Source: Methanocellales archaeon | GTDB taxonomy: Archaea > Halobacteriota > UBA148 > JAUWXC01 | Direction: 5' to 3' | Length of the DNA stretch: 64,000 nt | NCBI GenBank assembly: GCA_030018435.1 | Contig: JASEEY010000002.1 | Span: 47,780 to 111,779 of the forward strand | Part shown: positions 17,893 to 27,397 of the stretch, in pieces | Layout: every line of letters begins with the position of its first letter | Numbering within the stretch: the stretch's first letter is position 1 | Notes under the pieces: model-generated | The model's input: only the letters and a program-made list of their open reading frames with translations | The model's database searches: none | Told to the model about the DNA's origin: nothing | Translations under genes and position numbers: made by a program

Positions 17893-18026
17893 TCGGCCTT
17901 AACCCTTTTGATGATGGTGCCTCTTTCCTTCAATAGTACCCTATGCCCACAGTATGGGCACCGAACGCCACCATATTCACTATTAATTTCTACAACCCGC
18001 TTGCACCCGGTGCATTTATATACCAT
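17889..18026 (-). CDS. rpoP: DNA-directed RNA polymerase subunit P (Rpo12)
   Basis: 45 aa zinc-ribbon subunit of archaeal RNA polymerase: CTGC near residues 5-8, then [16 protein letters not shown] and the basic tail IIKRVKAE. It is the Rpb12 homologue and helps hold Rpo3/Rpo10 assembly together. The ATG lies inside the eL43 gene (11-base overlap) and its stop overlaps the pcc1 start. Confidence 0.92.
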   Translation of the reverse strand: MVYKCTGCKRVVEINSEYGGVRCPYCGHRVLLKERGTIIKRVKAE

Positions 18027-18288
18027 GCTCTCCCTCTGCCTCGCTGGTAGGTTTTTGGATTCTTCCTACTGATGTTCGGGGCACATAGGTACCACCAGCA
18101 AACGTGAACTTGCATTTTGCACAGCGCCAGATGCCCGTGCTAATCCTTGATATAGATGTATGACCGCATTGTGGACATCTATGCGGCATGCGCTTCTGCT
18201 CTTCGATGCTTGCTACCGTCTTCCTATCCTTCCTACCATATCTGGGACCGAAACGACTGGCAGATCCAGTTTTCTTCGACTTAGCCAT
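18016..18288 (-). CDS. rpl37ae: 50S ribosomal protein L37Ae (eL43)
   Basis: 90 aa. [21 protein letters not shown] followed by the zinc finger CPQC...CAKC and the conserved [10 protein letters not shown]. This is the usual archaeal eL43 with a short acidic tail (SEAEGEHGI). Located between Rrp42 and RpoP, the normal order in euryarchaea. Confidence 0.95.
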   Translation of the reverse strand: MAKSKKTGSASRFGPRYGRKDRKTVASIEEQKRMPHRCPQCGHTSISRISTGIWRCAKCKFTFAGGTYVPRTSVGRIQKPTSEAEGEHGI

Positions 18289-18293
18289 TAACC

Positions 18294-19070
18294 CTACTCC
18301 AAGAACTTCTTTCGTATCTCTTTTGCTTTTTTAGATGCCATCTCAATCGCTTGATATATTTGCTCGGAGGTGAGCATGCCCGTTCCACTTTTCTGCATAC
18401 CTGATATGGAGCCATCCTTGTTGAAAATTATCGTCAGTTTCGCGGGTGTGATTTGCTCCTCCTCTAGGCTAGGATCGAGCAGGAGCTTGCCCCCTATCTC
18501 CGCGACGGTGATGGCTACCGGTAAATCAGCCACTGGTAGCTGAGCATCTTTACCCATCTCATACCGCTCGTTTGGCAACTTGGCATTTAACAGCGCTGCA
18601 ATCGCACCAAGCGCGGCTGCATCTATCAGATTGCCGTCATGGTCCAGCACATGCACGTCGATGAAGACCATCCAGACTTTAGCCCCTTCCTCGATGCAGA
18701 GCTTCGCCAGGTCCAGTGCGCCAGATTCCCTGATGCCCCTGTCAACAACTCTTGCTAATTCGATCGCATCCTCCTTTGGCGGCCCTGCCTCAAAGGTAGG
18801 AGATGCGAGTGGGACCAACTCGGCGTTTGTGATGATCACTCCTTCGTTTGGCGTGTCCGGAAACGGTTCACCAGGCTGAATCTTCACGCCTACAAGCACT
18901 TGAGTATTTCCAATCTGAACACGTGCAGATCCCTCGGCCCTGCTTACTATTCCAGGCTCAATGGAGATGTCCCTGTACTGATCAAATGCCCTGCCATCTA
19001 CTCGTTCGCCTTTTTTTGCCAAATCATACATGTAATCCTTTCTGATTTCAGCGACAATACTCTCGTTCAT
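18294..19070 (-). CDS. rrp42: Exosome complex subunit Rrp42
   Basis: 258 aa RNase PH-fold subunit without catalytic activity of its own. Seen: [35 protein letters not shown] and [23 protein letters not shown] core. It pairs with Rrp41 in the hexameric ring that degrades RNA 3' to 5' with phosphate. Overlaps rrp41 by four bases (ATGA). Confidence 0.95.
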   Translation of the reverse strand: MNESIVAEIRKDYMYDLAKKGERVDGRAFDQYRDISIEPGIVSRAEGSARVQIGNTQVLVGVKIQPGEPFPDTPNEGVIITNAELVPLASPTFEAGPPKEDAIELARVVDRGIRESGALDLAKLCIEEGAKVWMVFIDVHVLDHDGNLIDAAALGAIAALLNAKLPNERYEMGKDAQLPVADLPVAITVAEIGGKLLLDPSLEEEQITPAKLTIIFNKDGSISGMQKSGTGMLTSEQIYQAIEMASKKAKEIRKKFLE

Positions 19071-19786
19071 TTCCCCTCCACACCATATTTCTCAATCAAC
19101 GCCTGTCGCTGCATCTCGTAGATCTGTTCGCAACCTTTCTTAGCCAGCTCGAATGCCTGTTTAAATTCGTCTTGAGTAAAACATCCATCCATTTGTAATA
19201 ACGTGATCTTGTCCGGCATCACCATCGCGATTGGCATATCCGCCTCCCCATAGTTATCCTCCTCCTTCATGGGGTCGAGGACAATCTGTCCATCTATTTT
19301 TCCAACCGCACAAGAGGACACCAACCCCTTCATCGGGATGCCCGCATCTGCCAATGCAACCGATGCGGCGTTGATGCCTGCAGTTCTAGTGCCCGCATCT
19401 GCTTGCAACACCTCCACGAAAATGTCTACAGCTGCCTTGGGAAAGCATTCCTTGATGATGACCGGCTCGATTGCATCCCTGCTCACCTTTGATATCTCAA
19501 CTGAACGGCGATCAGGACCAGGTCTCTTTCTCTCTTCTACGGAAAAAGACGCCATGTTGTATCTGTATCTGATGATTGCCTTGGTAGCCTCTTGAAGATG
19601 GCGTGGATGAACCTCTCTTGGCCCATACACTGCAGCCATTACCTTGTTCTCACCCAGCTCCATATAACATGAGCCATCCGCCCTTTTTAAGACGCCTACT
19701 TCAATCTTGATGGGTCTAAGCTCATCCATTTTTCTTCCGTCGAGTCGCTTTCCCTTCACTATGAGTTTTTCAGGTTTGTCTTTCAT
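19067..19786 (-). CDS. rrp41: Exosome complex exonuclease Rrp41
   Basis: 239 aa catalytic RNase PH-like subunit. [41 protein letters not shown] (RNA- and phosphate-binding arginines) and [22 protein letters not shown] are visible, as is the active-site region [13 protein letters not shown] EADMPIAMV. Together with Rrp42 it is the phosphorolytic core. Four-base overlaps with rrp42 and rrp4 show tight coupling. Confidence 0.95.
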   Translation of the reverse strand: MKDKPEKLIVKGKRLDGRKMDELRPIKIEVGVLKRADGSCYMELGENKVMAAVYGPREVHPRHLQEATKAIIRYRYNMASFSVEERKRPGPDRRSVEISKVSRDAIEPVIIKECFPKAAVDIFVEVLQADAGTRTAGINAASVALADAGIPMKGLVSSCAVGKIDGQIVLDPMKEEDNYGEADMPIAMVMPDKITLLQMDGCFTQDEFKQAFELAKKGCEQIYEMQRQALIEKYGVEGK

Positions 19787-20445
19787 TTTTCGCTCCTCTT
19801 TGCATTTTCTACAAATTCTTTGATTCTATCCGTTAATCCAAGTGTGTGCGCCTCTTGTTCAATTTTCAGCAGGCCCTCGGCAACAATATTTGCCATGTCC
19901 CCTCTGCCGCTAATCCAGATGCGCCCATTCTGACCGACAAAAATGTCGCAATTTGTCTCTCTTTTTAGTAAATTTATCATCGACCCCCCACGTCCTATCA
20001 CTCTGGGAATTTTGGTGTGTGACATCTCAACTACCCTGCCACTTCTAATGACTTCTCCACTATCTCTCATGGTGAGGTCTACTCTCATGGTCACATCCAC
20101 GTCTATCACCTTGGCGATAATCAAATCTCCTATCTTAAGATGTTGGTTTGCATCGCCAGGTTTTATTCGCTCTGGGTGTTCCGAGATGTGTAAACGTGCT
20201 TCATATGGTGAGTTGATGTCGACTGTCCAACTTGAAAAACTTACATCTGTTATCTTTCCAATCACAACATCGCCACTGCGCGGCATGTATTTTCCAGTTA
20301 GTGGTACTACTATGATCTTCTCTCTCCTATCTACGACTCCGTATACTGAGGCGTAAACCTTCCCCCCTTCAATGTATGTGCCCTCCCCGGCTAATCTAAC
20401 ATCACCAGAAAGAAGGTCGCCGGGAATTGCTAACTCTCTACCCAT
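19783..20445 (-). CDS. rrp4: Exosome RNA-binding cap subunit Rrp4
   Basis: 220 aa. N-terminal domain ([25 protein letters not shown]), S1 domain (about 65-140, with [18 protein letters not shown]) and KH domain ([23 protein letters not shown]). It caps the Rrp41/42 ring and feeds RNA to it. First exosome gene of the row, 37 bases after SBDS. Confidence 0.95.
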   Translation of the reverse strand: MGRELAIPGDLLSGDVRLAGEGTYIEGGKVYASVYGVVDRREKIIVVPLTGKYMPRSGDVVIGKITDVSFSSWTVDINSPYEARLHISEHPERIKPGDANQHLKIGDLIIAKVIDVDVTMRVDLTMRDSGEVIRSGRVVEMSHTKIPRVIGRGGSMINLLKRETNCDIFVGQNGRIWISGRGDMANIVAEGLLKIEQEAHTLGLTDRIKEFVENAKRSEK

Positions 20446-20482
20446 AATAACATGCCCTCAAGCATCCTAATGATTATGCCAT

Positions 20483-21178
20483 CTATCTTAATAGTTTGGT
20501 CTCAGCCTCGCCTTTAGTTAGGCGGTTTACCAAACCATAGAAATCATCCTGCATTCCAGCCGGAATCTTGATGACTGCAACCAACGATCCATCGTTTTGC
20601 CACTCCTGTTTTTCGAGCTGCCCAAAACCTGTGATATCGCCATATGATTTTGCAGCGTACTGTGGAGGTATTTTGACCGCGATTTTCACCTCTTCGAAGC
20701 GGATAGGTATGATGGGCCTGATCTTCTTCATCACCTCGGTGACGATTTCATCCACATTTTTAAATGGGTCGATATGCACGCCAGCCTCCTCCATCGCTTT
20801 TTCTATCCTTGATGGTGGATGCGGAGACCCTGTCTGGGGGTTAATGGCATTCCTGGCGATCACATCGATCACCCTTCTACGTTTGTCCTCTTGCATCCGT
20901 TTCCGCTGCTCGGACGTGAGTTGAAGTTCGCCCTTGAGAATTATCTCCCTTGCAGCAGAATGTATGTCAGTGGTGCCGAAAGCTCTCCTTAGGTCATCTT
21001 CAGCAGCACGTTCACCCTTACCTGCATCCTCAAATACATCTTCGACGGCCAACACGTTATCGATGCTTACGTCCTCCCCTCTTTTCAGTGCCAGTGCCGC
21101 GTCTGGGTCGACCAAAACCTCAAAATGCGCTCCATGACTTTTGCATCTTGCCACTACTGCCTTGTCCAGGGTCACCAT
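20483..21178 (-). CDS. sbds: Ribosome maturation protein SBDS (Sdo1)
   Basis: 231 aa with the three SBDS domains: VARCKSHGAHFEVLVDPDAALALKRGE (N-terminal FYSH), helical middle (LTSEQRKRMQEDKRRRVIDVIARNAINPQT) and ferredoxin-like C-terminus. It helps release aIF6 from the large subunit; aIF6 itself is encoded at 51.1 kb. Confidence 0.95.
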   Translation of the reverse strand: MVTLDKAVVARCKSHGAHFEVLVDPDAALALKRGEDVSIDNVLAVEDVFEDAGKGERAAEDDLRRAFGTTDIHSAAREIILKGELQLTSEQRKRMQEDKRRRVIDVIARNAINPQTGSPHPPSRIEKAMEEAGVHIDPFKNVDEIVTEVMKKIRPIIPIRFEEVKIAVKIPPQYAAKSYGDITGFGQLEKQEWQNDGSLVAVIKIPAGMQDDFYGLVNRLTKGEAETKLLR

Positions 21179-21187
21179 AGGGATCGC

Positions 21188-21940
21188 CTACGTTTTCTCG
21201 CGTGACTCGGAGGGGTGTTGCTCAAGGACTTGTTGAACGTATCTATTGGTATCCTCAGCTGTCATTTTTTTGAACATTTTAGTTTTAAGCTCGACGACTC
21301 CGATTTCCACTGTTTGTGTACTAAGTTTGCCTTCCGCTGCCTTGTGCAATGCCTCCAGACCGAGCAAAATGGCACCATCTAGATCGAGATCATCTCTATA
21401 TTGTGCCTCGAATACCTCCATGCCAACGTTTCGTCCGGCTCCAATCCCGGTTGCCTTGTACTCTAGTAGCGTACCACTTGGATCAGTTTCAAACAGCCTA
21501 ATCGAATCGTCGTTGACACCCGCGATTAACAGGGCAGTCCCATACGGGCGCACGCCGCCGTATTGCGTATAGGTCTGCATATGATCGCAAACCCTCTTGG
21601 CTAGCGCCTCGACTCCCATGCTCTCGTTATAGGTCATCCTGTTTATCTGCGCCTCTACCCGTGCTCTATCGATCAGCACTCTGGCATCAGCGACCAATCC
21701 AGAGGTGGCAGCACCTATGTGGTCATCGATCTTGAATATCTTCTCCACCGATTCTGCCTCGAGTAGGCGACTTGTAACCCTCTTATCCACTAAAAGCGCA
21801 ACACCGTCCGTCGCTTTTATGCCGATTGCGGTCGTCCCCCTTTTCACCGCCTCCCTGGCATACTCTACTTGAAACAACCTACCATCTGGACTGAAAACCG
21901 TAATGGCTCTATCATAAGCCATTTGAGGCATCATTTGCAT
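21188..21940 (-). CDS. psmA: Proteasome subunit alpha
   Basis: 250 aa. The N-terminal gate helix signature [27 protein letters not shown] is complete, followed by DKRVTSRLL and the [20 protein letters not shown] motif. Alpha subunits form the outer rings of the 20S proteasome. A GGGAAGTGAT ribosome-binding site precedes ATG 21940. A beta subunit is not in the window. Confidence 0.96.
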   Translation of the reverse strand: MQMMPQMAYDRAITVFSPDGRLFQVEYAREAVKRGTTAIGIKATDGVALLVDKRVTSRLLEAESVEKIFKIDDHIGAATSGLVADARVLIDRARVEAQINRMTYNESMGVEALAKRVCDHMQTYTQYGGVRPYGTALLIAGVNDDSIRLFETDPSGTLLEYKATGIGAGRNVGMEVFEAQYRDDLDLDGAILLGLEALHKAAEGKLSTQTVEIGVVELKTKMFKKMTAEDTNRYVQQVLEQHPSESREKT

Positions 21941-21978
21941 TACATATCACTTCCCAAATCAACTTCACATACGTTGCA

Positions 21979-22332
21979 TCAATCCATCTTCGATATGCCC
22001 CGCCGTTCTATAAACTTTTCTGTTACACCCTTTATCGTACCGGAAATACCCAAGGCCCTGACGCCAACACTGACCATTCCGACTTTGTTAATGGTGGCAA
22101 GCACCGCTCTTGCCAGGGTCGTTTTGTCTCTGGCGCATCTCAGGATGCCCCTTGTGCCATCAAAATCAATGAGCCAAAGATCACACTGACTTACTCCCAC
22201 ATCTCCCAACAGTGACTGGGATGCAGCTCGTAATTCGTTTATGAAATCATCTCGCCCTATCTCGCCGGTAGACATAACCTCAAATGCGAGATATCTTCTT
22301 CTCTTCCGTAGTGATGGTGGTAATCGTTTCAT
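21979..22332 (-). CDS. rnp2: RNase P protein component 2 (Pop5)
   Basis: 117 aa. Starts with LPPSLRKRRRYLAFEV, the archaeal Pop5 signature, and contains GVSQCDLWLIDFDGTRGILRC and TLARAVLATINKVG. With Rpp30 it activates the RNase P RNA. It overlaps rnp3 by an ATGA-like junction. Confidence 0.94.
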   Translation of the reverse strand: MKRLPPSLRKRRRYLAFEVMSTGEIGRDDFINELRAASQSLLGDVGVSQCDLWLIDFDGTRGILRCARDKTTLARAVLATINKVGMVSVGVRALGISGTIKGVTEKFIERRGISKMD

Positions 22333-23003
22333 CTTACTATCTCCACACCCTCCATTATGTACCCTGGACGTTTTCTTTTCCTGTTGGTCTCGACGATTCT
22401 CAGGGGTGTTGTGCTGAGCGCCTGTATTGCCTCCTCCTCGCTCATGCCAAACAAACTGGCCATTGCAATCATCTCCCTTGGCGCTCTCAGGTCATAGCAA
22501 GACTTGGCATTGCTGGCAAGGATCATGGGCACATCGTACTTCCTCGCCAATTTTAGATTGTGCTGAAAGCCAGAGAGGACGCGAATTCTGGGATTACCTC
22601 TCAGGTGGATAAGCGCATCCATATTGAACTCTATGGCGACATCGTTCTTAGTAGCGAGCTTGGCCAGAATGTGATTGAACTCATCATCCCTCCCAACGGG
22701 ATGTGCCAATATGTCCACCCTGGGGTCCTCGACAGCAGCTCTATTGATTTTTGCATCTCCGCCGTGAACAAGCAACACCTCTACCTTGGGGCGATACTCT
22801 CCGATTTTCTTTTTTAACTCTGTAGCACTTGTAGCGACAATTTCAACACCTTTAACGGCGCTGCTGAACTCGTTCCAGTGATTGGAGTGATTGGTAATCG
22901 CTATACCAGCATAGCCGTATCTCTTCGCCACTGAAACCAGTTTATCTGGAGCATCCATGCCTTCTGGACGCGAATGTACGTGAAAGTCATAATACTTGGG
23001 CAT
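22329..23003 (-). CDS. rnp3: RNase P protein component 3 (Rpp30)
   Basis: 224 aa TIM-barrel-like PHP protein. Opens with [12 protein letters not shown] and has GYAGIAITNHSNHW, LLVHGGDAKINRAAVEDPRVDILAHP and AIEFNMDALIHLRGNPRIRVLSGF. Protein cofactor of RNase P, paired with Pop5. Overlaps COG1325 gene by 17 bases. Confidence 0.94.
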   Translation of the reverse strand: MPKYYDFHVHSRPEGMDAPDKLVSVAKRYGYAGIAITNHSNHWNEFSSAVKGVEIVATSATELKKKIGEYRPKVEVLLVHGGDAKINRAAVEDPRVDILAHPVGRDDEFNHILAKLATKNDVAIEFNMDALIHLRGNPRIRVLSGFQHNLKLARKYDVPMILASNAKSCYDLRAPREMIAMASLFGMSEEEAIQALSTTPLRIVETNRKRKRPGYIMEGVEIVR

Positions 23004-23421
23004 TGCTCAATAAACCCTCCATTATTTTTATTGCGCTATCCCGCTTAGATGGGTATGTCTTGACCTTCATCTTTATATCAATTGCATCCTCGGTTCGGGT
23101 CAACCTGACGGTGCCGTTACACGCTGATTGTTTGTCAAGTCTGATGTGGAAGTTGCAATCATCGTCAACACGCTGCTCCACCTCTCTTCTTAATTTGGAT
23201 AACTCGGCTGCAGGCAGACACTTCAAAATTTCCATAAACGGCTTGCACGCTCTTTTTTCTAACTTTGCCGTGAAAACGGTGATGGGATTCCCAAAATGTC
23301 CTTCAGTCTTGGACGTATTGATTTCGCAATCTTCTGGGATAAACAATCGCAGAGCGGTCTCAACCTTGGATGGGTTTTCAGTTGCATGTACAAATGCCCT
23401 GAGCGTGATATAGTGAATCAC
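22987..23421 (-). CDS. RNA-binding protein, COG1325 (exosome-neighbour family)
   Basis: 144 aa. COG1325/DUF54 family always found next to exosome and RNase P genes: [44 protein letters not shown] and the [24 protein letters not shown] stretch. The role is thought to be RNA related and is unproven. Start GTG 23421 overlaps the eL15 stop. Confidence 0.85.
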   Translation of the reverse strand: MIHYITLRAFVHATENPSKVETALRLFIPEDCEINTSKTEGHFGNPITVFTAKLEKRACKPFMEILKCLPAAELSKLRREVEQRVDDDCNFHIRLDKQSACNGTVRLTRTEDAIDIKMKVKTYPSKRDSAIKIMEGLLSNAQVL

Positions 23422-23942
23422 TTGCCTCGCCCTTTCTTGACTGCAGACGTTTTTCCCCTGAAAACGCGTCCTTTATGCGTAGGATCACAGATCCAGTTTA
23501 GCGTGGGATCACTCATGATGGCGGGATTAGTCGGATCGACGAGTATCACCTCATACCATTTCTTCTTGCCATCCTCGGCGACCCAGTATGAATTCAGCAC
23601 CTCCATATTTGGATACCTGCGGGCAGCCCTTTCCTCTGCGATGCGCTGAATGTTCTTAGTTGGCGTGATCTTCTTTTTCCCCATATGTGCTGTCCTTCTT
23701 CCGCGCACATATCTTGACTTTCTCCTCCCGCCACGTCGTACCATTACACGTGCGACGATTATTCCCTGTTTTGCCTTGTATCCCAGTGCTCTAGCCCTGT
23801 CTAATCTGGTGGGGCGATCTATCCTTTTTATAACCGGTTCTCTACGCCATACCCGGAGCCTATGCAACATCAGTTTATCTACATGGGTTTTATCCGGCTT
23901 TTTGTAAGCATCCCGTATATATGAATAAAATGATCTCACCAT
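23418..23942 (-). CDS. rpl15e: 50S ribosomal protein L15e (eL15)
   Basis: 174 aa. [23 protein letters not shown] at the N-terminus, then [30 protein letters not shown] and [21 protein letters not shown]. Slightly shorter than the usual ~194 aa at the C-terminus but with the conserved [18 protein letters not shown] end. First gene of the superoperon; GAGGTAGTA precedes the ATG. Confidence 0.95.
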   Translation of the reverse strand: MVRSFYSYIRDAYKKPDKTHVDKLMLHRLRVWRREPVIKRIDRPTRLDRARALGYKAKQGIIVARVMVRRGGRRKSRYVRGRRTAHMGKKKITPTKNIQRIAEERAARRYPNMEVLNSYWVAEDGKKKWYEVILVDPTNPAIMSDPTLNWICDPTHKGRVFRGKTSAVKKGRGK

Positions 23943-24004
23943 TACTACCTCTAAATTTTACGGCACACTGTTTGTTCAATCCTAATAAACCTTTCTTGCC
24001 ATTA

Positions 24005-24075
24005 CACTTCGTTTAAGCTTCGCATACCACTTCGTTTAAGCTTCGCATACCACTTCGTTTAAGCTGCGCGTAATC
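24005..24075. repeat. Tandem 23-base repeat, about three copies
   Basis: The unit CACTTCGTTTAAGC followed by TTCGCATAC occurs exactly at 24005-24027 and 24028-24050, then in a diverged third copy (24051-24075, ending CGCGTAATC). Related copies are at 9.58 kb and 32.8 kb. The remaining intergenic sequence (23943-24236) between eL15 and the GTPase shows no gene. Confidence 0.75.
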
Positions 24076-24236
24076 TCTCACGCTATGATAGATTCTATCA
24101 TCTATAAATAACCCAGTTCCAAAGCCCAACAAACCCTCGTTTTGCAGCACCGTTGCAATTGCCATGCCAATCAGGCCCATTCACCAGTGGTGTACCTCCA
24201 AATACACCGTACAGTAATTATATTCTATCACATCTC

Positions 24237-25427
24237 CTACTTGGTAGAAACGATCTTGATGATGTCACCATCTTGCAGTACATGTTCTTCGCTAATCCTG
24301 CGCTTCGTCTTGGCATCCACCGCATATAAGAATCCTTCTCCTAAATCGGTGTGAACCATGTATGCCATGTCATGTGCTGTTCCACCTCTTTTCATCAAGA
24401 ACGCATCCGGTAGCACATTTCCGTCTTTGTCCGTGAATTTGTTTTCATCTTCTACGGGATAAATGACGATGTGATCTAATAACCCAAAAATCGCTTTGTC
24501 TATGCATTGCTGGACGCCCGTACTACCATACTTCTTCATCAGAGTTCTTATGCGCTCCAATCCCTCTTTCTGAGCGCTTGTCAATTCTTCTGGCGCTGTG
24601 ATTTGGAAATTGGCGTCTCCGGGCAGATATTTGATTACTCCCTTCTTGTCCGCCATTCTCAGTGCCAGTTCAGCAGCAGCGCTCGCTAGAACTACGATGT
24701 AACTTTCATTCTCTAACGAAGTAAGTCGTTTGATATTTTCTTCGGGAGCGATATCGATCTTATTCGCTGCCAGCGTCATGGGTTTGCTGACCTTTCTGAT
24801 TTCGTCTGCCAAGCGCAGCAAATCCTCATCTGACCAATCGGTTATTTTACCTTCTAATGAGGCGTTATGCAACGCCACCTTGATCTGCACCTCATTTGCA
24901 CCGACCCCCATCAATCGCTCTGCAAGGATGCGCTCAATCTTTGCATCTCGCGATGGTATTTTTCGCGTCAATTGAGCCCAGTGGCGCTTGATGATGCCAT
25001 ACATCCACATCGTCATCTCTTTTTCCAGAAATCGTACATCCTCGACGGGATCACGTGTTCCTATCTCCACGAGATTGCCCTCAGCGTCTGTGCCACCGGA
25101 TGCATCAACTACGTGTATGATTGCCTGTGTTTGTCGCAGGTTATCCAAAAACTCGTTGCCCAGACCTTTTCCGAGATGCGCGTCCGGCACGAGACCAGCG
25201 ACATCCACTAACTCAACGGGAACGAATCGATCCCCGTCTATGCAGTTGTTACACTCTAGCTTGAGCTCCTTACAGGGGCATTTCGTCCGCACGTGTGACA
25301 TGCCGTGGTTGGCATCTACGGTCGTGAATGGATATGATGCGATTTCCACATCCACAAGTGTGGCAGCCTTGAAAAAGGTGGATTTTCCTGAATTCGGCTT
25401 TCCCGCAAGTCCAATGGATACGGTCAT
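24237..25427 (-). CDS. OBG/YchF-like GTPase with C-terminal TGS domain
   Basis: 396 aa. G motifs: AGKPNSGKST (G1, residues 7-16), YPFTT (G2), DVAGL (G3) and AANKID (G4). A zinc-binding-like insert CPCKELKLECNNC follows switch I. The last ~70 residues are a TGS domain (TAHDMAYMVHTDLGEGFLYAVD...DGDIIKIV). It is an archaeal translation-associated GTPase, near YchF but with a canonical NKID. I start at ATG 25427 because G1 then falls at the N-terminus; a further 22 codons upstream are open. Confidence 0.88.
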   Translation of the reverse strand: MTVSIGLAGKPNSGKSTFFKAATLVDVEIASYPFTTVDANHGMSHVRTKCPCKELKLECNNCIDGDRFVPVELVDVAGLVPDAHLGKGLGNEFLDNLRQTQAIIHVVDASGGTDAEGNLVEIGTRDPVEDVRFLEKEMTMWMYGIIKRHWAQLTRKIPSRDAKIERILAERLMGVGANEVQIKVALHNASLEGKITDWSDEDLLRLADEIRKVSKPMTLAANKIDIAPEENIKRLTSLENESYIVVLASAAAELALRMADKKGVIKYLPGDANFQITAPEELTSAQKEGLERIRTLMKKYGSTGVQQCIDKAIFGLLDHIVIYPVEDENKFTDKDGNVLPDAFLMKRGGTAHDMAYMVHTDLGEGFLYAVDAKTKRRISEEHVLQDGDIIKIVSTK

Positions 25428-25523
25428 TTGATCTCGATTTAAGATAATGGCAAGATGACTATTAAAGTTAAACGGGCTGAAATACTCTTTCACTAGACAA
25501 TGATACGTTGACTTTACCCTAGC

Positions 25524-26369
25524 TCACACATCCAGTGATATGAACTCATCTTCGTGCTGCCCATCTTCTTCATCACGTGCGAAGAAAACGCCTTTTAGCG
25601 ATCTCATCGCTCCATCCACTTTCGCCTCTTCGTGAATCGTTATCACATCAGCATCGATCTCGCCCATCACCTGACTTTTTTCACCTATGTGCACGGCACC
25701 TTTTGTAACTAGGCCTCCATGAATCTTGGTCTTTTGTCCAATCTTGATACCATCTTTTGTTCTGATGCTGCCGAACAGCGTGCTGTTGTCTCCGATTTCG
25801 AGTGAATTTGCGCGTAGATTACCCAGTATGTAGCAGTTATCGCCGATGATCGCCCTGTTCGGAATCCTGATCATATCGAGCGTGACTTTTGTTCTATTTG
25901 GTATGATCATCGCCCGTTCGTTGGGGATCTCTTCATCCTCAAACAGTTCGCTGAGTATTTTCTCCACATCTTCGCCCCTGCCCAGCCTGAGAAGTACAGC
26001 CAGATATAAAAACAGGTACACAATCACTGGAACTGGGTTTCTTATCGTGATCCAGCCCTTGGCTTCAAATCCTTTTTCGATGTGCACATCCGTTCCGATG
26101 TCCAGGTCGCCTTTCACGGTCAACTTTCCATTGATGCTGACCTTTTCGCCTAGATATGCGTTCTTCTTCGTTTTAACGTCGCCATTTACATTTGACCATA
26201 AATCGAGTCTGACCTCTTCGTCTGCTATCACATCTCCATCGATTTTCACCCTTTCACCGGCGATGACGGAGTGTGCTAAAAAACCATAAGCGATCTCAGA
26301 ATGATTGCCGACGACGACGTCTCCATCCACCACGATCGTCCGCTCTTCCATTCTCGTGTTGTCTGGCAC
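25524..26369 (-). CDS. Polymer-forming beta-helix protein (bactofilin/acyltransferase-like)
   Basis: 281 aa of short repeats such as VDGDVVVGNHSEI, KIDGDVIADEEV and EIGDNSTLFGSI, which predict two parallel beta-helix blocks (1-110 and 155-265). Between them is a hydrophobic stretch VPVIVYLFLYLAVLLRL (about 114-130) that may be a membrane anchor. The family (COG1664-like) includes bactofilins; catalytic residues for an acyltransferase are not evident. The standard start is GTG 26369. An ATA at 26391-26393, eight codons upstream in frame, has a GGAG at good spacing and may be the real start. Confidence 0.75.
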   Translation of the reverse strand: MPDNTRMEERTIVVDGDVVVGNHSEIAYGFLAHSVIAGERVKIDGDVIADEEVRLDLWSNVNGDVKTKKNAYLGEKVSINGKLTVKGDLDIGTDVHIEKGFEAKGWITIRNPVPVIVYLFLYLAVLLRLGRGEDVEKILSELFEDEEIPNERAMIIPNRTKVTLDMIRIPNRAIIGDNCYILGNLRANSLEIGDNSTLFGSIRTKDGIKIGQKTKIHGGLVTKGAVHIGEKSQVMGEIDADVITIHEEAKVDGAMRSLKGVFFARDEEDGQHEDEFISLDV

Positions 26370-26402
26370 GATGAATGCTCTTAGCAGCTCTATGCCACCA
26401 CT

Positions 26403-26929
26403 CCCCTCTAGATTACAAAGGGATATATGGCGTCTTTTCCCTTATAAAGGGCAAGGTTGTTGCTAGCTATGGACATAAAATGATATAGAACAACTGATAT
26501 AGAATATCATATATGAATAAAAAAATGATTAAAAGGTATAAAGCGGGTAAAACTGCGCAGTTGCGCAGCTACAATGGTAGACATATGGTGCTCGTTCCGT
26601 AATCTCGCCAGTCGGCGAGATTGCAACCGCGGTTGCAACGTTGAAACTGCACAGTCGTTCAGTCGCAACACTCTTGGGTATTTTTAACCCCGCATGGGGG
26701 TATACGGGGTTTTAGAAAAGGGTAGAGGGTCGAAAGTGCGCGTCCGCGGAGTTCAGTGGATGATACAGTAGATTAGACAACTTAAAAGAAGGCTTATTTG
26801 GGGATATTGGTATTGGGATTTGAGGGAAATTACAAAAAAGCCAAATCCATTGGGAAACTCTTTTTGCTTTATAGGACTTTCCATTTTGTGTCGAAATCTA
26901 TCTTATCTTCACTTTAGGGGGCCGCCCAG
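26403..26929. other. Long intergenic region with several strong inverted repeats
   Basis: Divergent intergenic region with no convincing gene. It contains an inverted repeat CTGCGCA-GT-TGCGCAG (26553-26568), a hairpin AATCTCGCC-agtc-GGCGAGATT (26601-26622), the perfect 18-base palindrome TTGCAACCGCGGTTGCAA (26621-26638) and AACCCCG...CGGGGTT (26686-26711). The cluster could be a small structured RNA or a binding-site array. A TATA-like TTTATAGG at about 26869 probably serves the PPOX gene. Confidence 0.55.
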
Positions 26930-27340
26930 ATGTATCCCATGGAAAGAGGAGAGATGATCAGCTTGCTACAAAGGTCTCCGGTAGGTCGGTTGACTACCTG
27001 TGCTCATAACCGACCCTATGTCGTTCCCCTAGCCTATGTATTTTCTCAGGGCAATATTTACCTCCACTGTGCACCCACTGGAAATAAAATGGAGAATATG
27101 AGGCAGAATCCTAACGTTTGTTTTGAGGTTGATGAGTTTACTCCCTCCCTAGATCGATGTCAGAGTGTGATTGTCTTTGGAACGGTCAATTTTATCCAGA
27201 ATGTTGACCAAAAGATAAAAGTTTTGCAGGAGTTGAGCAGGAAGTATCAAGGAGATGAGCGGGATATTGATGAGTCAGCCACTGCCAAAGTAGAGATAGT
27301 AGAAATTATTATCCAAGAGATGACTGGAAGGAAATCGTAA
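26930..27340 (+). CDS. Pyridoxamine 5'-phosphate oxidase-like flavin-binding protein
   Basis: 136 aa split-barrel protein of the NimA/PPOX type: MISLLQRSPVGRLTTCAHNRPYVVPLAYVF, GNIYLHCAPTGNKMENMRQNPNVCFEVDE and SVIVFGTVNFI. Such proteins bind FMN or F420 and reduce or sequester small molecules. Length is slightly short for NimA. A G-rich leader precedes the ATG. Single gene, with no partner nearby. Confidence 0.85.
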   Translation: MYPMERGEMISLLQRSPVGRLTTCAHNRPYVVPLAYVFSQGNIYLHCAPTGNKMENMRQNPNVCFEVDEFTPSLDRCQSVIVFGTVNFIQNVDQKIKVLQELSRKYQGDERDIDESATAKVEIVEIIIQEMTGRKS

Positions 27341-27397
27341 CCAGAAAACTAAGCTAAGATAGAGAAGTAAAGACAGCAAATACCAACATAAATACCA

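Noticed and set aside
24005..24075. CRISPR array
   Set aside because: The tandem repeats abut directly with no spacers and there are no cas genes in the window.
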